In this document: piece by piece, positions 26,514 to 35,364 of the stretch
Position numbering within the stretch: position 1 is the first letter of the stretch
Layout: each line of letters starts with the position of its first letter
Source: Candidatus Gastranaerophilales bacterium HUM_1
Lineage (GTDB): Bacteria; Cyanobacteriota; Vampirovibrionia; Gastranaerophilales; Gastranaerophilaceae
Length of the DNA stretch: 64,000 nucleotides
Direction of reading: 5' to 3'
Assembly (NCBI GenBank): GCA_002103105.1
Contig: DAAY01000003.1
Location: 1-64,000, forward strand
Position numbers and translations under genes: made by a program
Notes under the pieces: generated by a model
What the model was told of the DNA's origin: nothing
What the model saw: only the letters and a program-made list of their open reading frames with translations
Database searches by the model: none

Positions 26514-26918
26514 CTATTTTGTATCCTTAAATTTTTTCAACAAATACAATGCTTCTTCATAAAAACAAGGGACAATCTTCGCAACTTTCAGAGCAACCTC
26601 TTCATCATATGTATGCGAAGTTAAATTTCGCATTTCTCTATATTTTGTCCACATTTCTAAATCAGACTTTAAAAGTCCTAATCGAGTAGCAGTCCTAACC
26701 ATGTCATTAAAAGATAAGCTGTTTATATCATCAACAAAAAAAGCTCTTTCCATAAAATATCTTCTTAACAACTTTAAAGAGATAGAATACGTAAATTCAA
26801 ATCTTTGAATCAAAGAATCTCTTACAATAGTATCCTTTTCATTTTCTTTGTATTTTTCAACAACTTCTTTAAGTCGATAAACAGAGTTTTCTAATGCTGT
26901 AAAATCAAGAGTTTCCAT
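26514..26918 (-). CDS. hepT: HepT-type HEPN toxin (HI0074-like)
   Basis: This 134-residue all-helical protein carries the complete RX4HXY motif as Arg97, His102, Tyr104 in RNLTSHTY. That motif is the RNase site and, on Tyr, the AMPylation site of HepT toxins. The HI0074 branch was earlier called nucleotidyltransferase substrate-binding protein. It is followed directly by the MNT partner. The pair sits between the fabH terminator and fabD with its own promoter, which suggests insertion into the fatty-acid cluster. Confidence 0.88.
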   Translation of the reverse strand: METLDFTALENSVYRLKEVVEKYKENEKDTIVRDSLIQRFEFTYSISLKLLRRYFMERAFFVDDINSLSFNDMVRTATRLGLLKSDLEMWTKYREMRNLTSHTYDEEVALKVAKIVPCFYEEALYLLKKFKDTK

Positions 26919-26924
26919 ACTTGG

Positions 26925-26953
26925 ATATTAACATATTTTAAATTAAATAGCAA
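26925..26953 (-). promoter_or_regulatory. Promoter of the hepT-mntA pair, leaderless geometry
   Basis: Minus strand: TTGCTA (26948-26953), 17 bases, extended -10 TGTTAATAT (TAATAT at 26925-26930), six bases to the ATG. No Shine-Dalgarno. Confidence 0.55.
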
Positions 26954-26957
26954 TAAA

Positions 26958-26999
26958 CAAAAAGAGTATGAGTTTAATCAATACCCACACTCTTTTTAA
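26958..26999 (-). terminator. Terminator after fabH
   Basis: Minus-strand AAAAAGAGTGTGGGT/CTCATACTCTTTTT hairpin, about 20 bases past the fabH stop and just upstream of the hepT promoter. Confidence 0.75.
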
Positions 27000-27016
27000 T
27001 CTATTATATATTTTAA

Positions 27017-28027
27017 TTAGCAAATACCTTCACGAAGTCTTACAACAGCAGCACCCCATGTCATACCCGCACCAAATCCGCAAAGAATAGCTTTTGAACC
27101 AAGTTTAATTTTACCTTGTTCAACACCTTCAACCAATGCGATTGGAATAGAAGCAGCTGAAGTATTTCCATAATATTTAATATTAGAAATAACTTTTTCA
27201 TCAGAATATTTCAATCTTTGTTGTAATGCTTCAATGATTCTTTGATTTGCTTGGTGAGGAATTAAATAATCAATATCCTCAGCCTTCAAACCAGCATCTT
27301 CAATTGATTTATCAACATAGTTAGGTAATGTTGTAACAACAAATTTATAAACATCACGACCAGCCATGTGGATTTTTGAATCAACTTCATCACAAGGTTC
27401 AACTAATGGACAATTCTTTCCTGGCATGTTCATTGAAATATATTGACCAATTGAACCATCAGCTCTAACATCTAATGACAAAATATCATCCACACCGTCT
27501 TCAGCTTCTGTAACAACCATTGCACCAGCACCATCACCAAAAAGAATAGAAGTTCCTCTATCTTCCCAGTCAACTAAACGTGAATTGTTATCTGCTGCAA
27601 CTAACAAAACATTTTTGTACAAGCCAGAACCAATCAAACCTCTTGCAACTTGCAAAGCATAAATTAAACCAGTACAAGCAGCAGTCAAATCAAAAGATGG
27701 TACAAAATTTGGAATACCTAATCGAGTCTGAATATCACAAGCTAAAGCTGGATATAATTGTGGAGGAGCAGAAGCAGCTGCAATAACACAATCAATATCT
27801 TCAGTCTTGAAACCAGATTTGTCTAAAGCTCTTTGAGCAGCTTCAACACCCAAATCAATAGCACTTTCATTGCCTGAAACAACTCTACGTTCTTTTATAC
27901 CTGTTCTTGTATAAATCCATTCATCTGAAGTTTCATATAATTTTGTTAAATCATCATTCGTAATAACAGTTTTAGGTACACTATACCCAACACCTGCAAT
28001 TCTAAGTGGTTTTACACATTTTGACAT
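27017..28027 (-). CDS. fabH: 3-oxoacyl-ACP synthase III
   Basis: FabH starts fatty-acid synthesis by condensing acetyl-CoA with malonyl-ACP. The 336-residue protein has Cys118 (TAACTGLIYAL), His258 (IPHQANQRII) and Asn288 (YYGNTSAASIP). TRTGIKERRV near residue 41 binds CoA. It follows plsX by 12 bases. An intrinsic terminator follows, so the hepT-mntA pair is outside this transcript. Confidence 0.98.
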   Translation of the reverse strand: MSKCVKPLRIAGVGYSVPKTVITNDDLTKLYETSDEWIYTRTGIKERRVVSGNESAIDLGVEAAQRALDKSGFKTEDIDCVIAAASAPPQLYPALACDIQTRLGIPNFVPSFDLTAACTGLIYALQVARGLIGSGLYKNVLLVAADNNSRLVDWEDRGTSILFGDGAGAMVVTEAEDGVDDILSLDVRADGSIGQYISMNMPGKNCPLVEPCDEVDSKIHMAGRDVYKFVVTTLPNYVDKSIEDAGLKAEDIDYLIPHQANQRIIEALQQRLKYSDEKVISNIKYYGNTSAASIPIALVEGVEQGKIKLGSKAILCGFGAGMTWGAAVVRLREGIC

Positions 28028-28039
28028 TTTAAATTTTTC

Positions 28040-29104
28040 CTATCTATTTATATTTTCTGCAATTTTTGAGTTAATATCTTTATTCAATACTCTAACAGCC
28101 GCTCTTACAGCATTTTTCATTGCATAAGATGAGCTACGACCGTGAGCAATAACGGAAATACCGTTAACACCTAACAATAACATTCCGCCAAAACCTTCCC
28201 AGTTAATTTTTTTCAAAATTCTTCTCAAGAACGGTTTAGCCAATAATCCAATAATACAACCTAAAATATCTGATTTGAATTCTTTAGAAATCATTTTCAA
28301 AAGCATTGACGCAGTACCTTCTGTCACCTTCAATGCAACGTTTCCTGCAAATCCATCACATACAACAACATCACATTTGTTGATAAACAATTCTTTACCT
28401 TCAATATTACCAACAAAGTTTATATAGCCTTTTTCTTGCATGTTTTTTAATAGAGGGTAAGTTTCTTTTACAAGGGCATTACCTTTACCTTCTTCTTCAC
28501 CGATACTCAAAATACCAACTTTAGGGTCTTCAACACCAACAATATGTTTTGCATAAGCACAACCCATTTCAGCGAATTGAGAAAGCATTTCTGGAGTACA
28601 ATCACTATTTGCACCACCATCAATCAATACGACAGGATGAGTCATAGTTGGAATAGTAACAGCAATTGCAGGTCTAGAAACACCATGAATTCTACCTAAA
28701 CCAAATAAACTTGCAGCCATAGCAGCACCAGTTGAACCAGCAGAAACAACTGCTTGGCATCTTCCTTCTGCAACAGCTCTAACAGATGCGACTATTGAAG
28801 AATCTTTCTTTCTTCTAATAGATTGTCCAACAGCTTCACCCATTCCAATAACTTCTGAAGCATGAGTGATAGTATAGTCAATTTTATCAACGTCGATTTT
28901 TATTTTTCTGTTGTGACCGCTAGTACCACAATCAGAAGAAATGAAACCCACTTTTCTAATTCTATCTAATTCAGCGTTAATTTCATCTTCACGACCAACA
29001 AGCTCCAAGCCCACACCATATTCTTGTGCAGCCCATAATGCTCCTTCTACTATTGCTTTTGGTGCGTAATCACCGCCCATTGCATCTATTGCTATTCTTG
29101 CCAT
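28040..29104 (-). CDS. plsX: Phosphate acyltransferase PlsX
   Basis: PlsX converts acyl-ACP to acyl-phosphate for phospholipid synthesis. The 354-residue protein starts MARIAIDAMGGDYAPKAIV and contains VVSAGSTGAAMAAS and the GFAGNVALK region, all diagnostic. A TTG at 29119 is in frame, but it is part of GGAGAG seven bases before the ATG at 29104, so 29104 is the start. A terminator-like hairpin separates it from rpmF. Confidence 0.96.
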   Translation of the reverse strand: MARIAIDAMGGDYAPKAIVEGALWAAQEYGVGLELVGREDEINAELDRIRKVGFISSDCGTSGHNRKIKIDVDKIDYTITHASEVIGMGEAVGQSIRRKKDSSIVASVRAVAEGRCQAVVSAGSTGAAMAASLFGLGRIHGVSRPAIAVTIPTMTHPVVLIDGGANSDCTPEMLSQFAEMGCAYAKHIVGVEDPKVGILSIGEEEGKGNALVKETYPLLKNMQEKGYINFVGNIEGKELFINKCDVVVCDGFAGNVALKVTEGTASMLLKMISKEFKSDILGCIIGLLAKPFLRRILKKINWEGFGGMLLLGVNGISVIAHGRSSSYAMKNAVRAAVRVLNKDINSKIAENINR

Positions 29105-29137
29105 TCTTTCTCTCTCCAAGTGGTTGGTATAATGATT

Positions 29138-29168
29138 GAAAAGCGGTAACCGAAATTACCGCTTTTTC
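29138..29168 (-). terminator. Hairpin between rpmF and plsX
   Basis: Minus strand AAAAAGCGGTAA-TTTCGG-TTACCGCTTTT, 12 bases past rpmF. It likely reduces read-through from the ribosomal-protein gene into plsX. Confidence 0.8.
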
Positions 29169-29179
29169 AGGTGTTAAAA

Positions 29180-29482
29180 TTATTCTTCTGTTTTTTCTTC
29201 AACAGTTTCTTCAGCTTTAACTTCTTCTACTTTTTCTTCTGCTTTTTTAGCAGCTTTTTTTGTAGATTTTTTAGCTGGTTTTTCAGCTGGAGCAACAGCT
29301 GCTGCTTTATCAGCCAATTTTACAGGTTGACCTTTGTAAGTGCCACATTCTGTACAAACTGTATGAGTTAAAACTGTTGCGCCACAGTTAGGGCATTTAG
29401 TTGTTTCAGGTTTTGTAGCTTTCCAATTAGCTCTTCTGCTACCTTGAGCAGAATGTCCTGTTCTTTTCTTAGGTACTGCCAT
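29180..29482 (-). CDS. rpmF: Ribosomal protein bL32 with C-terminal extension
   Basis: The first ~57 residues are canonical L32: MAVPKKRTGHSAQGSRRANW, then a zinc ribbon CPNCGATVLTH..CTECGTYKG. An Ala/Lys/Glu-rich tail of about 43 residues follows (EKPAKKSTKKAAKKAEEKVE), making 100 residues against the usual 55-60. The tail is low complexity and likely disordered; whether it contacts rRNA is unknown. Downstream of yceD in the standard yceD-rpmF-plsX-fab order. Confidence 0.95.
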   Translation of the reverse strand: MAVPKKRTGHSAQGSRRANWKATKPETTKCPNCGATVLTHTVCTECGTYKGQPVKLADKAAAVAPAEKPAKKSTKKAAKKAEEKVEEVKAEETVEEKTEE

Positions 29483-29509
29483 TTTTGTTTTTCCTTTTTA
29501 TTTTATGTA

Positions 29510-30013
29510 CTAACTATTTTTTGGGTTAATATGGATATTGTTAAAGACTTCCAGTCTTGGGTCTGGAACTTTTTCTTCAGAAAGAAATTCCTTCCCTTTA
29601 CAATTAATACCACAAACTTTTTTATTTGGAAAACTTAATATTACAGATTGATACAATAAGTCATAAATATCAACCTCTTTTTCGCCATTCAAATCGGTAA
29701 CAAATTGTCCGTCCTTAATTTCAAATTCTTGTCCAGATTCCTCATATTCACCTATTAGAGAGTGCTTTGAGTATAATTCTTCAATATCAAAATCTAAATT
29801 ATGCTCAAATTTTTCAAGACATAAATCACATTCTAAATTTACCACTCCTGTAACATGACCAGTAATTTGAACAAAATCACCTAATGATTTTGCACACATT
29901 TCGGCATGAATTGGGGTAACACAGTCTATACCTTCAATTTTTTCATCAAAGGTAAAATATAATGTTTTATTTTCCGAATTTTCTAAATCTTCTAGCGATA
30001 ATATTTTTTCCAT
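29510..30013 (-). CDS. yceD: DUF177/YceD-family protein
   Basis: This 167-residue protein has the family Cys pairs CDLCLEKF (about residues 70-77) and CGINCKGKEF near the C-terminus, where it precedes rpmF in many bacteria. The family is linked to 23S rRNA processing or ribosome assembly in plants and E. coli; the molecular activity is not firmly known. The spacing to rpmF is 27 bases, and the gene is 14 bases after the 87-residue unknown gene. Confidence 0.88.
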   Translation of the reverse strand: MEKILSLEDLENSENKTLYFTFDEKIEGIDCVTPIHAEMCAKSLGDFVQITGHVTGVVNLECDLCLEKFEHNLDFDIEELYSKHSLIGEYEESGQEFEIKDGQFVTDLNGEKEVDIYDLLYQSVILSFPNKKVCGINCKGKEFLSEEKVPDPRLEVFNNIHINPKNS

Positions 30014-30027
30014 AATTTTCTCTAAAT

Positions 30028-30291
30028 TTATACAAATTGTTCTTCTTGGATAGCAAGAGCAGCAATTTGATTAGAAATGAAGCAAACTTTCTTCAAAGGT
30101 CCTTCTGTTTCTTGTTCTATTAAAACAGCTTGATTAGACTGCATTTTTTCAATTAATTCTTGATACAAACTTTGAGCATCTTTAACATACAAAACTAACG
30201 GAGCAGTAGATCCTTTAATAAAAACAAGTACTGCATAACGTTTTTTTATATTTTGGGCATTCATACCCTGTGGATTAAATTGTTGAGCCAT
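30028..30291 (-). CDS. Unknown small protein at the head of the yceD operon
   Basis: This 87-residue protein has a flexible N-terminus (MAQQFNPQGMNAQNIKKR). A compact alpha/beta part follows (YAVLVFIKGSTAPLVLYV, LYQELIEKMQSNQAVLIEQ, CFISNQIAALAIQEEQ). It is not recognised. AAGGAGATGTT precedes the ATG. Its position as first gene suggests co-expression with yceD and rpmF. Confidence 0.75.
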   Translation of the reverse strand: MAQQFNPQGMNAQNIKKRYAVLVFIKGSTAPLVLYVKDAQSLYQELIEKMQSNQAVLIEQETEGPLKKVCFISNQIAALAIQEEQFV

Positions 30292-30354
30292 AACATCTCC
30301 TTTTTGTTAAGACTATTTTACAAAAAAAGCCATTATAAATCAAGTGGACTAAGG

Positions 30355-30550
30355 GCAAAGGTACGTTAAAGATTTATAGATCTATAAGAGAACAAGGAAC
30401 AAGGGCATAGTTTATCTGTTGGCTTAGCAAAGCCGACCTACAATTTTTAATAAACATTTCTTTATTTAATCAACCCCTCTCCCTAGCCCTCCACCCTTGG
30501 GGAGGGAACAATTTAACGAATTTTCCCCTATTCCCTTGTTCCTTATTGAC
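30355..30550 (+). repeat. Dispersed intergenic repeat block (modules F and A)
   Basis: TTGGCTTAGCAAAGCCGACCTAC (a short hairpin, around 30420) resembles the TCGGCGTGGCAACGCCGACC copy near 35582. It is followed by AACCCCTCTCCCTAGCCCTC and CCTTGGGGAGGGAAC, the A module. No gene. Confidence 0.6.
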
Positions 30551-30554
30551 CTCA

Positions 30555-32132
30555 TTATCTATTTATATTCTTATCACTTTTCAATAACAATAACAACGGA
30601 ACGAGGATAAAACACAACAAACCAAAAATTCTAAATGAATCCATAAATGCCCATAAAGTCGCCTGTTTAACCAATGTTCCATATTGAGAATATTGAGCCA
30701 TGTAATTTGCAACAGAGACATGAACATATTGTGATAATGCCGCAGTTGTTGCTTGAACTCTTTCAACATAAACAGGATTTAAATCACTCAAATTCCCAAC
30801 CATCATATATTGGTGGATTTGAGAAAATCTTGTTAACATTGTTGCAACTAATGATGTACCAACAGCACTTCCAATATTTTTCAATAAGTTTTGAATACCA
30901 CTGGCATTTGTCATTTGAATATTTGATAACGTTTCCAACGACAAGTTAATAATTGGAACCATACACAATCCCATACCCAAGCCCATAATGTAGTTAGGAA
31001 TCATAATATTTTTACTAGCAATTTGTAAATTCAAAAATCCAAAGAATAAACCTGCACAACCAAGTAAAATTAATCCAATACAAACAAGTCCTCTTTTATC
31101 AACCTTATCAGCAATCAATGCACAAATTATCATTGCAGTCATACTTCCAAAACCTCTTGGCATCATTGAATATCCGCTCAAAAATGCGGTATAACCCATC
31201 ATACTTTGCAAAAATTGTGGCAAAATTGCCAATGAAGCATACAAAACAGCTTGCATAACAACTTGAATAATTGTACCTATTACAAAGTTTCTATCTTTAA
31301 ATACGCTCAAATCTAGCAATGTATCTTTTCTAACCACTTGAGATACAAAGAAACACAATCCTGCAATACAAGAAATTGTAAAAATAACACAAATCCAAGT
31401 AGCATTAAACCAGTCTGCGTTATTACCTTTATCAAAGAATACTTGTAAACACAATAACCAAACTGTCAAAAAGAAAAATCCCAAACCATCCATTTTTACA
31501 CCTTTTTGACGGTGAGAATATGGAGGATTAAATAAAAGTTTTTGAGATAAAATTGCCGCCAAACAACCAAATGGGACATTAATAAAGAAAATCCAAGGCC
31601 AAGACCAGTTATCAGTAATCCAACCACCTAAAACAGGTCCAACAATTGGAGCAATAATTACCCCCATCCCAAATACAGCCATAGCCGTACCACGTTTTTC
31701 TTTTGGAAAACTTTCCATCATAATTGCTTGAGAAATTGGCAGAATACCACCACCACCAGCACCTTGAAGAATTCTGAATACAACCATTTCACCAAGGTTT
31801 CTTGCCATACCGCACATCAAAGATGCAATAGTAAAAAGCAAAATACTTATTATATAGAAATTCTTCCTACCTAATAATTTACTAAAAAAATCAACCGACG
31901 GAATAATAATACCACTGGCAATCAAATAACTAGTTAAAATCCACATACTCTCATCACGAGTAGCAGAGAAACTTCCTGCCATATGCGGTAATGCAACGTT
32001 TGCAATTGTACCATCAATTACATATATAAATACTGCCAACAAAGTTGGTATTGCTGAAATCCACGGATTTGCTGGAAGATATTTTTCATCTTCATCCACC
32101 TGTGCAACATTTTCTCTAATTTCTTCTGACAT
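30555..32132 (-). CDS. emrB: EmrB/QacA-type drug:H+ antiporter (DHA2, 14 TM)
   Basis: This 525-residue major-facilitator transporter is of the 14-helix DHA2 family. GGWITDNWSWPWIFFINVPFG-like sequence (about residues 165-185) with VFRILQGAGGGGILP (motif C region and preceding helix) is diagnostic. In Gram-negative cells it pairs with an HlyD-type adaptor and an outer-membrane channel, both encoded next to it. It lies 87 bases downstream of emrA; a small CTTAGTG-type repeat fills the gap. Confidence 0.93.
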   Translation of the reverse strand: MSEEIRENVAQVDEDEKYLPANPWISAIPTLLAVFIYVIDGTIANVALPHMAGSFSATRDESMWILTSYLIASGIIIPSVDFFSKLLGRKNFYIISILLFTIASLMCGMARNLGEMVVFRILQGAGGGGILPISQAIMMESFPKEKRGTAMAVFGMGVIIAPIVGPVLGGWITDNWSWPWIFFINVPFGCLAAILSQKLLFNPPYSHRQKGVKMDGLGFFFLTVWLLCLQVFFDKGNNADWFNATWICVIFTISCIAGLCFFVSQVVRKDTLLDLSVFKDRNFVIGTIIQVVMQAVLYASLAILPQFLQSMMGYTAFLSGYSMMPRGFGSMTAMIICALIADKVDKRGLVCIGLILLGCAGLFFGFLNLQIASKNIMIPNYIMGLGMGLCMVPIINLSLETLSNIQMTNASGIQNLLKNIGSAVGTSLVATMLTRFSQIHQYMMVGNLSDLNPVYVERVQATTAALSQYVHVSVANYMAQYSQYGTLVKQATLWAFMDSFRIFGLLCFILVPLLLLLKSDKNINR

Positions 32133-32149
32133 TGTTTTCCCAATTTATC

Positions 32150-32218
32150 CTTAATATACTAAGACACTAAGACTTTAAGAAATAACTCTTACCGCCTTAG
32201 TGTCCATAAACTTAGTGC
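32150..32218 (+). repeat. Short CTTAGTG repeat between emrA and emrB
   Basis: ACTAAGACACTAAGACTTTAAG, then GCCTTAGTGTCC and CTTAGTGCC, form alternating direct and inverted units that can fold on themselves. It lies within a predicted transcript and is not coding. Confidence 0.5.
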
Positions 32219-32219
32219 C

Positions 32220-33230
32220 TTATTTTACTTTAACTTTTGGTACAACAGACATACCTGGAACTATATTGTATTGATTAGTATCAATTTCTTCTGTGAATAC
32301 AATTTTTACAGGAATTCTTTGTACAATTTTTACGAATGAACCAACAGCATTTTCTGGAGGGAATAAACTAGATTTAGCTCCAGAAGCTCTTTGGATAGAA
32401 TCGATTTTACCTTTGAAAACTTTATTTGGATATGTATCAATTTTGATATCAACAGGTTGTCCTGGGTGCATACCTCTCAATTGATTTTCCTTAAAGTTTG
32501 CAACAACCCAAACATCTTCTGGAACTAAAGTAAACAATGGAGAACCAGCAGTTACCCACATACCTTTTTCAACTCTTCTTGATGAAACTGTTCCAGATTG
32601 AGGGGCATAAATTTTTGTATAAGATAAGTCTAATGCAGCTTTATCCTTAGCGGCTTTAGCTGTTTTCAAATTTGTATCAGCAACTGTTTGACCATTTTTA
32701 TCAGAAAATAATGCTTGATTTGCTTGAGTCAAATTAGCTTGAGCTGAATCATATTTAACTTGTGCAGCATCAAAAGTTTGTTTTGAAACAGCACCTTGTT
32801 CATATAAATTTCTATATCTTTCTAAGTCTTTTTTCGCTAATGCAATATTGGATTCTGCCGCAACTAAATTTGCTTTAGCATTTGATTGATCTAATTTAAT
32901 TTTTTCATAATTTGCATCAGATTGATCTAATTTAATTTTATAATCAGCATCATCGATAATAGCAACCAAATCTCCGGCATGAACAAATTGGTTATCTTTA
33001 ACAAAAACTTCTTCAATTTGTCCAGAAACACGAGGAGAAACATTTACAGTTGTTGTATCTACATAAGCATCATCAGTAGATTCATACTGCATTTCATTCA
33101 CTACATAAAAACCAGCACCAACTAACAAACCAGCAATAACAACACTGGCAATTATTCTTTTTATACCTTTTGGTTTTTTCGTGGTTTCTTTTTCTTGAAC
33201 ATTTTGTTCTTGGATTTCTTTTTCTTCCAT
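32220..33230 (-). CDS. emrA: EmrA/HlyD-family membrane fusion protein
   Basis: This is a 336-residue periplasmic adaptor. One N-terminal membrane helix is present (RIIASVVIAGLLVGAGFYVV, about residues 25-44). A lipoyl half-motif and coiled-coil hairpin (NLVAAESNIALAKKDLERY, QTFDAAQVKYDSAQANL) follow, then the barrel domain DLSYTKIYAPQSGTVSSRRV and EDVWVVANFKENQL. It bridges EmrB and an outer-membrane factor. Gap of 13 bases to the upstream marR gene, so marR-emrA-emrB are one unit. Confidence 0.94.
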   Translation of the reverse strand: MEEKEIQEQNVQEKETTKKPKGIKRIIASVVIAGLLVGAGFYVVNEMQYESTDDAYVDTTTVNVSPRVSGQIEEVFVKDNQFVHAGDLVAIIDDADYKIKLDQSDANYEKIKLDQSNAKANLVAAESNIALAKKDLERYRNLYEQGAVSKQTFDAAQVKYDSAQANLTQANQALFSDKNGQTVADTNLKTAKAAKDKAALDLSYTKIYAPQSGTVSSRRVEKGMWVTAGSPLFTLVPEDVWVVANFKENQLRGMHPGQPVDIKIDTYPNKVFKGKIDSIQRASGAKSSLFPPENAVGSFVKIVQRIPVKIVFTEEIDTNQYNIVPGMSVVPKVKVK

Positions 33231-33243
33231 ATCGCAATAACCT

Positions 33244-33705
33244 CTATATTTTCATTTCTACTTCTTTTTCTAAACCTTCACGGAATTTTCTTATTGAATT
33301 CATTAGCTCCAATTTATCTTCATCAGAAAGAACTTTTGGCAACTTTTCAATATAATTCCTAATTATTGTCGTAACCTCTTGGGTTGTTTTTAACCCCAAA
33401 GGTGTAAGCTTCATTTTTCGTACAAGTCTATTGTTTTTTGTATCAACAAATCTTTCTATATAACCTTTTTCTTCTAAAGAATTTAGTAATCTGCCAGTAC
33501 TTGGACGATCCTTCAAAATTAACTTTGCCAAATCTCTTTGACAAATTCCTTCATGTCCAAGCAAAGTATCTAAAACTACAAATTCATCTAAATTTATAGG
33601 CAAATTTAATTTTTGAAACAATTGCATTCCCAAATAACGGCAATACTTCGCAGTTTGTTCCAATTGATAATATATAGAATCTATAAAGTGTTCACATTTA
33701 TGCAT
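33244..33705 (-). CDS. MarR-family transcriptional regulator
   Basis: This 153-residue winged-helix dimer has DNA-binding helices in ICQRDLAKLILKDRPSTGRLL and the wing GYIERFVDTKNNRLVRKMKL. MarR proteins usually repress and release DNA on binding an amphipathic drug. It heads emrA-emrB and is divergent from the outer-membrane factor gene. The perfect inverted repeat at 33748-33779 is the likely operator, so it probably controls both directions and itself. Confidence 0.92.
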   Translation of the reverse strand: MHKCEHFIDSIYYQLEQTAKYCRYLGMQLFQKLNLPINLDEFVVLDTLLGHEGICQRDLAKLILKDRPSTGRLLNSLEEKGYIERFVDTKNNRLVRKMKLTPLGLKTTQEVTTIIRNYIEKLPKVLSDEDKLELMNSIRKFREGLEKEVEMKI

Positions 33706-33747
33706 ATTTCTTATTTATATTAGTATTTTTCTTTGGATTAATCTATA

Positions 33748-33794
33748 TGTTGTAAAAATAATGTGTTGCATTTACAACAATATTATGGTATCAT
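33748..33794 (+). promoter_or_regulatory. Efflux operator and promoter
   Basis: Perfect inverted repeat TGTTGTAAA (33748-33756) / TTTACAACA (33771-33779), 14-base spacer. It overlaps a plus-strand promoter TTGCAT (33766-33771), 17 bases, TATCAT (33789-33794). A regulator bound here would cover the -35 box of the outer-membrane factor gene and could also affect marR. Confidence 0.65.
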
Positions 33795-33840
33795 ACTGAT
33801 ATAGAAAATGCAAGTAATATTTTTTAGAAGGATTAAAACA

Positions 33841-35244
33841 TTGAAAAAGACTATTATTTCGCTACTATTAGCAAGTTTTATATTAACAGAAATTTCACCT
33901 GCGGCATGCCTTGCCTTAGGAAATAAAAATTCAACAAATGAACCTAAAAAAGTTTCTATTACAAAAAGTCACAAACAAAGAGCAAAAAGTGACGAGTTCA
34001 AATATGAATATATTAATTATGCTTGGTGGAACAATTTCAACGACCCTATTTTAACAGGATATATCGATAGAGCTATTAAAAATAACTACGATTTAAAAAT
34101 GGCAACCATTGCTGTTGATGAATATTATCAAGCTGTAAAAATCCAATTCGCTAATGAATTACCAACCGCTGGAGTTGGATTTGGCTCAGGATATTCAAAA
34201 ATGCCACAATCTGCAAGTTCAAATTGGGGATTTGCAATGCCAGCATTTGCAAGCTATGAAGTTGATTTATTCCTAAAAAATCACGACAAAACAAACGCTT
34301 CTAAAAAAGAATATGAAGCATCTTTGCAAGATGAACGCTCTGCATACATAGCAATTGCATCTGCCGTTGGAACAACTTATTTCAATATCGTAAAACTTGA
34401 TAAAATGATTACTCTTCAAGAAGATATTGTTAAAGATAGAAAAACTATTTATAATTTAATGCTTGCAAGAAATAAAGAGGGTTTAACTTCAACTGCTGAT
34501 ACAGTTAAAGCAAACAAGTCTTATATTTCAGGTAATACAGATTTAACAGAATATAAAAAACAAAGAACTAAATTATTAAATCAATTAGCTGTTTTAATTG
34601 GTGAAACTCCAAACAATTCTGAATCTTTAACAAGAATTAACTATGATAACTTACATTTTTCTGGAAATCTTCCGTCTGAAATTCCAACAGATGTAATTAT
34701 GCAAAGACCTGATTATTTGAAATCAGAAAAAATGTTAGAAAAAGCAGGTATTGATGTAAAAGTTGCAAGAAAGGAATTTTTACCAACATTCAATATTGGA
34801 GCTTTTGCAATGTTTTTATCTAACGATTTAGGAAGCCTTTGGTCAACTAAGAATGCTTTAGCTGGCTTAGGCGGTGGTTTAGGATTACCTCTATTCACAG
34901 GCGGAAGAAGAATTGCTAATTTAAAACTTAAAAAAGATGAATACGAAAGATTATTGAATAACTATTACAAAACTAATTTGACAGCAATACAAGAAGTTAA
35001 TGACGCCTTAGTTTCAATAAGACTTGACCACGAAAAATATCAAGATGTAGAAAAACAAGCTAAATTAGAAAGAGAAGACTTTGGTTATAGCACAAATAAA
35101 TACAACCAAGGCACAATCTCAAAACTTGATTTGATACAAGTAAAAGAAAATGTTCTATTTACTGACCAACAAGTAGTAAATGATAAAATCAACTGCTACG
35201 TAAATTACATCGGATTATATAAAGCAGTTGGAACACAATTATAA
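33841..35244 (+). CDS. TolC/NodT-type outer-membrane efflux factor
   Basis: The frame opens at an ATG at 33808, but AAGGA eight bases before TTG 33841 and the signal peptide KKTIISLLLASFILTEI that starts there favour 33841 (467 residues). Two outer-membrane-factor repeats can be seen: YEVDLFLKNHDKTNASKKEY with LSTADTVKANK-like GLTSTADTVKANKSY, then VARKEFLPTFNIGAF and GLPLFTGGRRIANLKLKK. It completes the EmrAB pump, exporting drugs through the outer membrane. Divergently transcribed from marR. Confidence 0.9.
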   Translation: MKKTIISLLLASFILTEISPAACLALGNKNSTNEPKKVSITKSHKQRAKSDEFKYEYINYAWWNNFNDPILTGYIDRAIKNNYDLKMATIAVDEYYQAVKIQFANELPTAGVGFGSGYSKMPQSASSNWGFAMPAFASYEVDLFLKNHDKTNASKKEYEASLQDERSAYIAIASAVGTTYFNIVKLDKMITLQEDIVKDRKTIYNLMLARNKEGLTSTADTVKANKSYISGNTDLTEYKKQRTKLLNQLAVLIGETPNNSESLTRINYDNLHFSGNLPSEIPTDVIMQRPDYLKSEKMLEKAGIDVKVARKEFLPTFNIGAFAMFLSNDLGSLWSTKNALAGLGGGLGLPLFTGGRRIANLKLKKDEYERLLNNYYKTNLTAIQEVNDALVSIRLDHEKYQDVEKQAKLEREDFGYSTNKYNQGTISKLDLIQVKENVLFTDQQVVNDKINCYVNYIGLYKAVGTQL

Positions 35245-35289
35245 ACACATATATATTATTTAATCTTAATCATATTTTTACTTACTAAG

Positions 35290-35320
35290 AGCCGACTTTA
35301 TTCCCAGTCGGCTTTTTTTT
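35290..35320 (+). terminator. Terminator of the outer-membrane factor gene
   Basis: AGCCGACT/AGTCGGCT stem followed by eight Ts. Confidence 0.88.
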
Positions 35321-35364
35321 GTGATTAACAGGTTATAAAATTTTCCACAATATATAATATTTTT

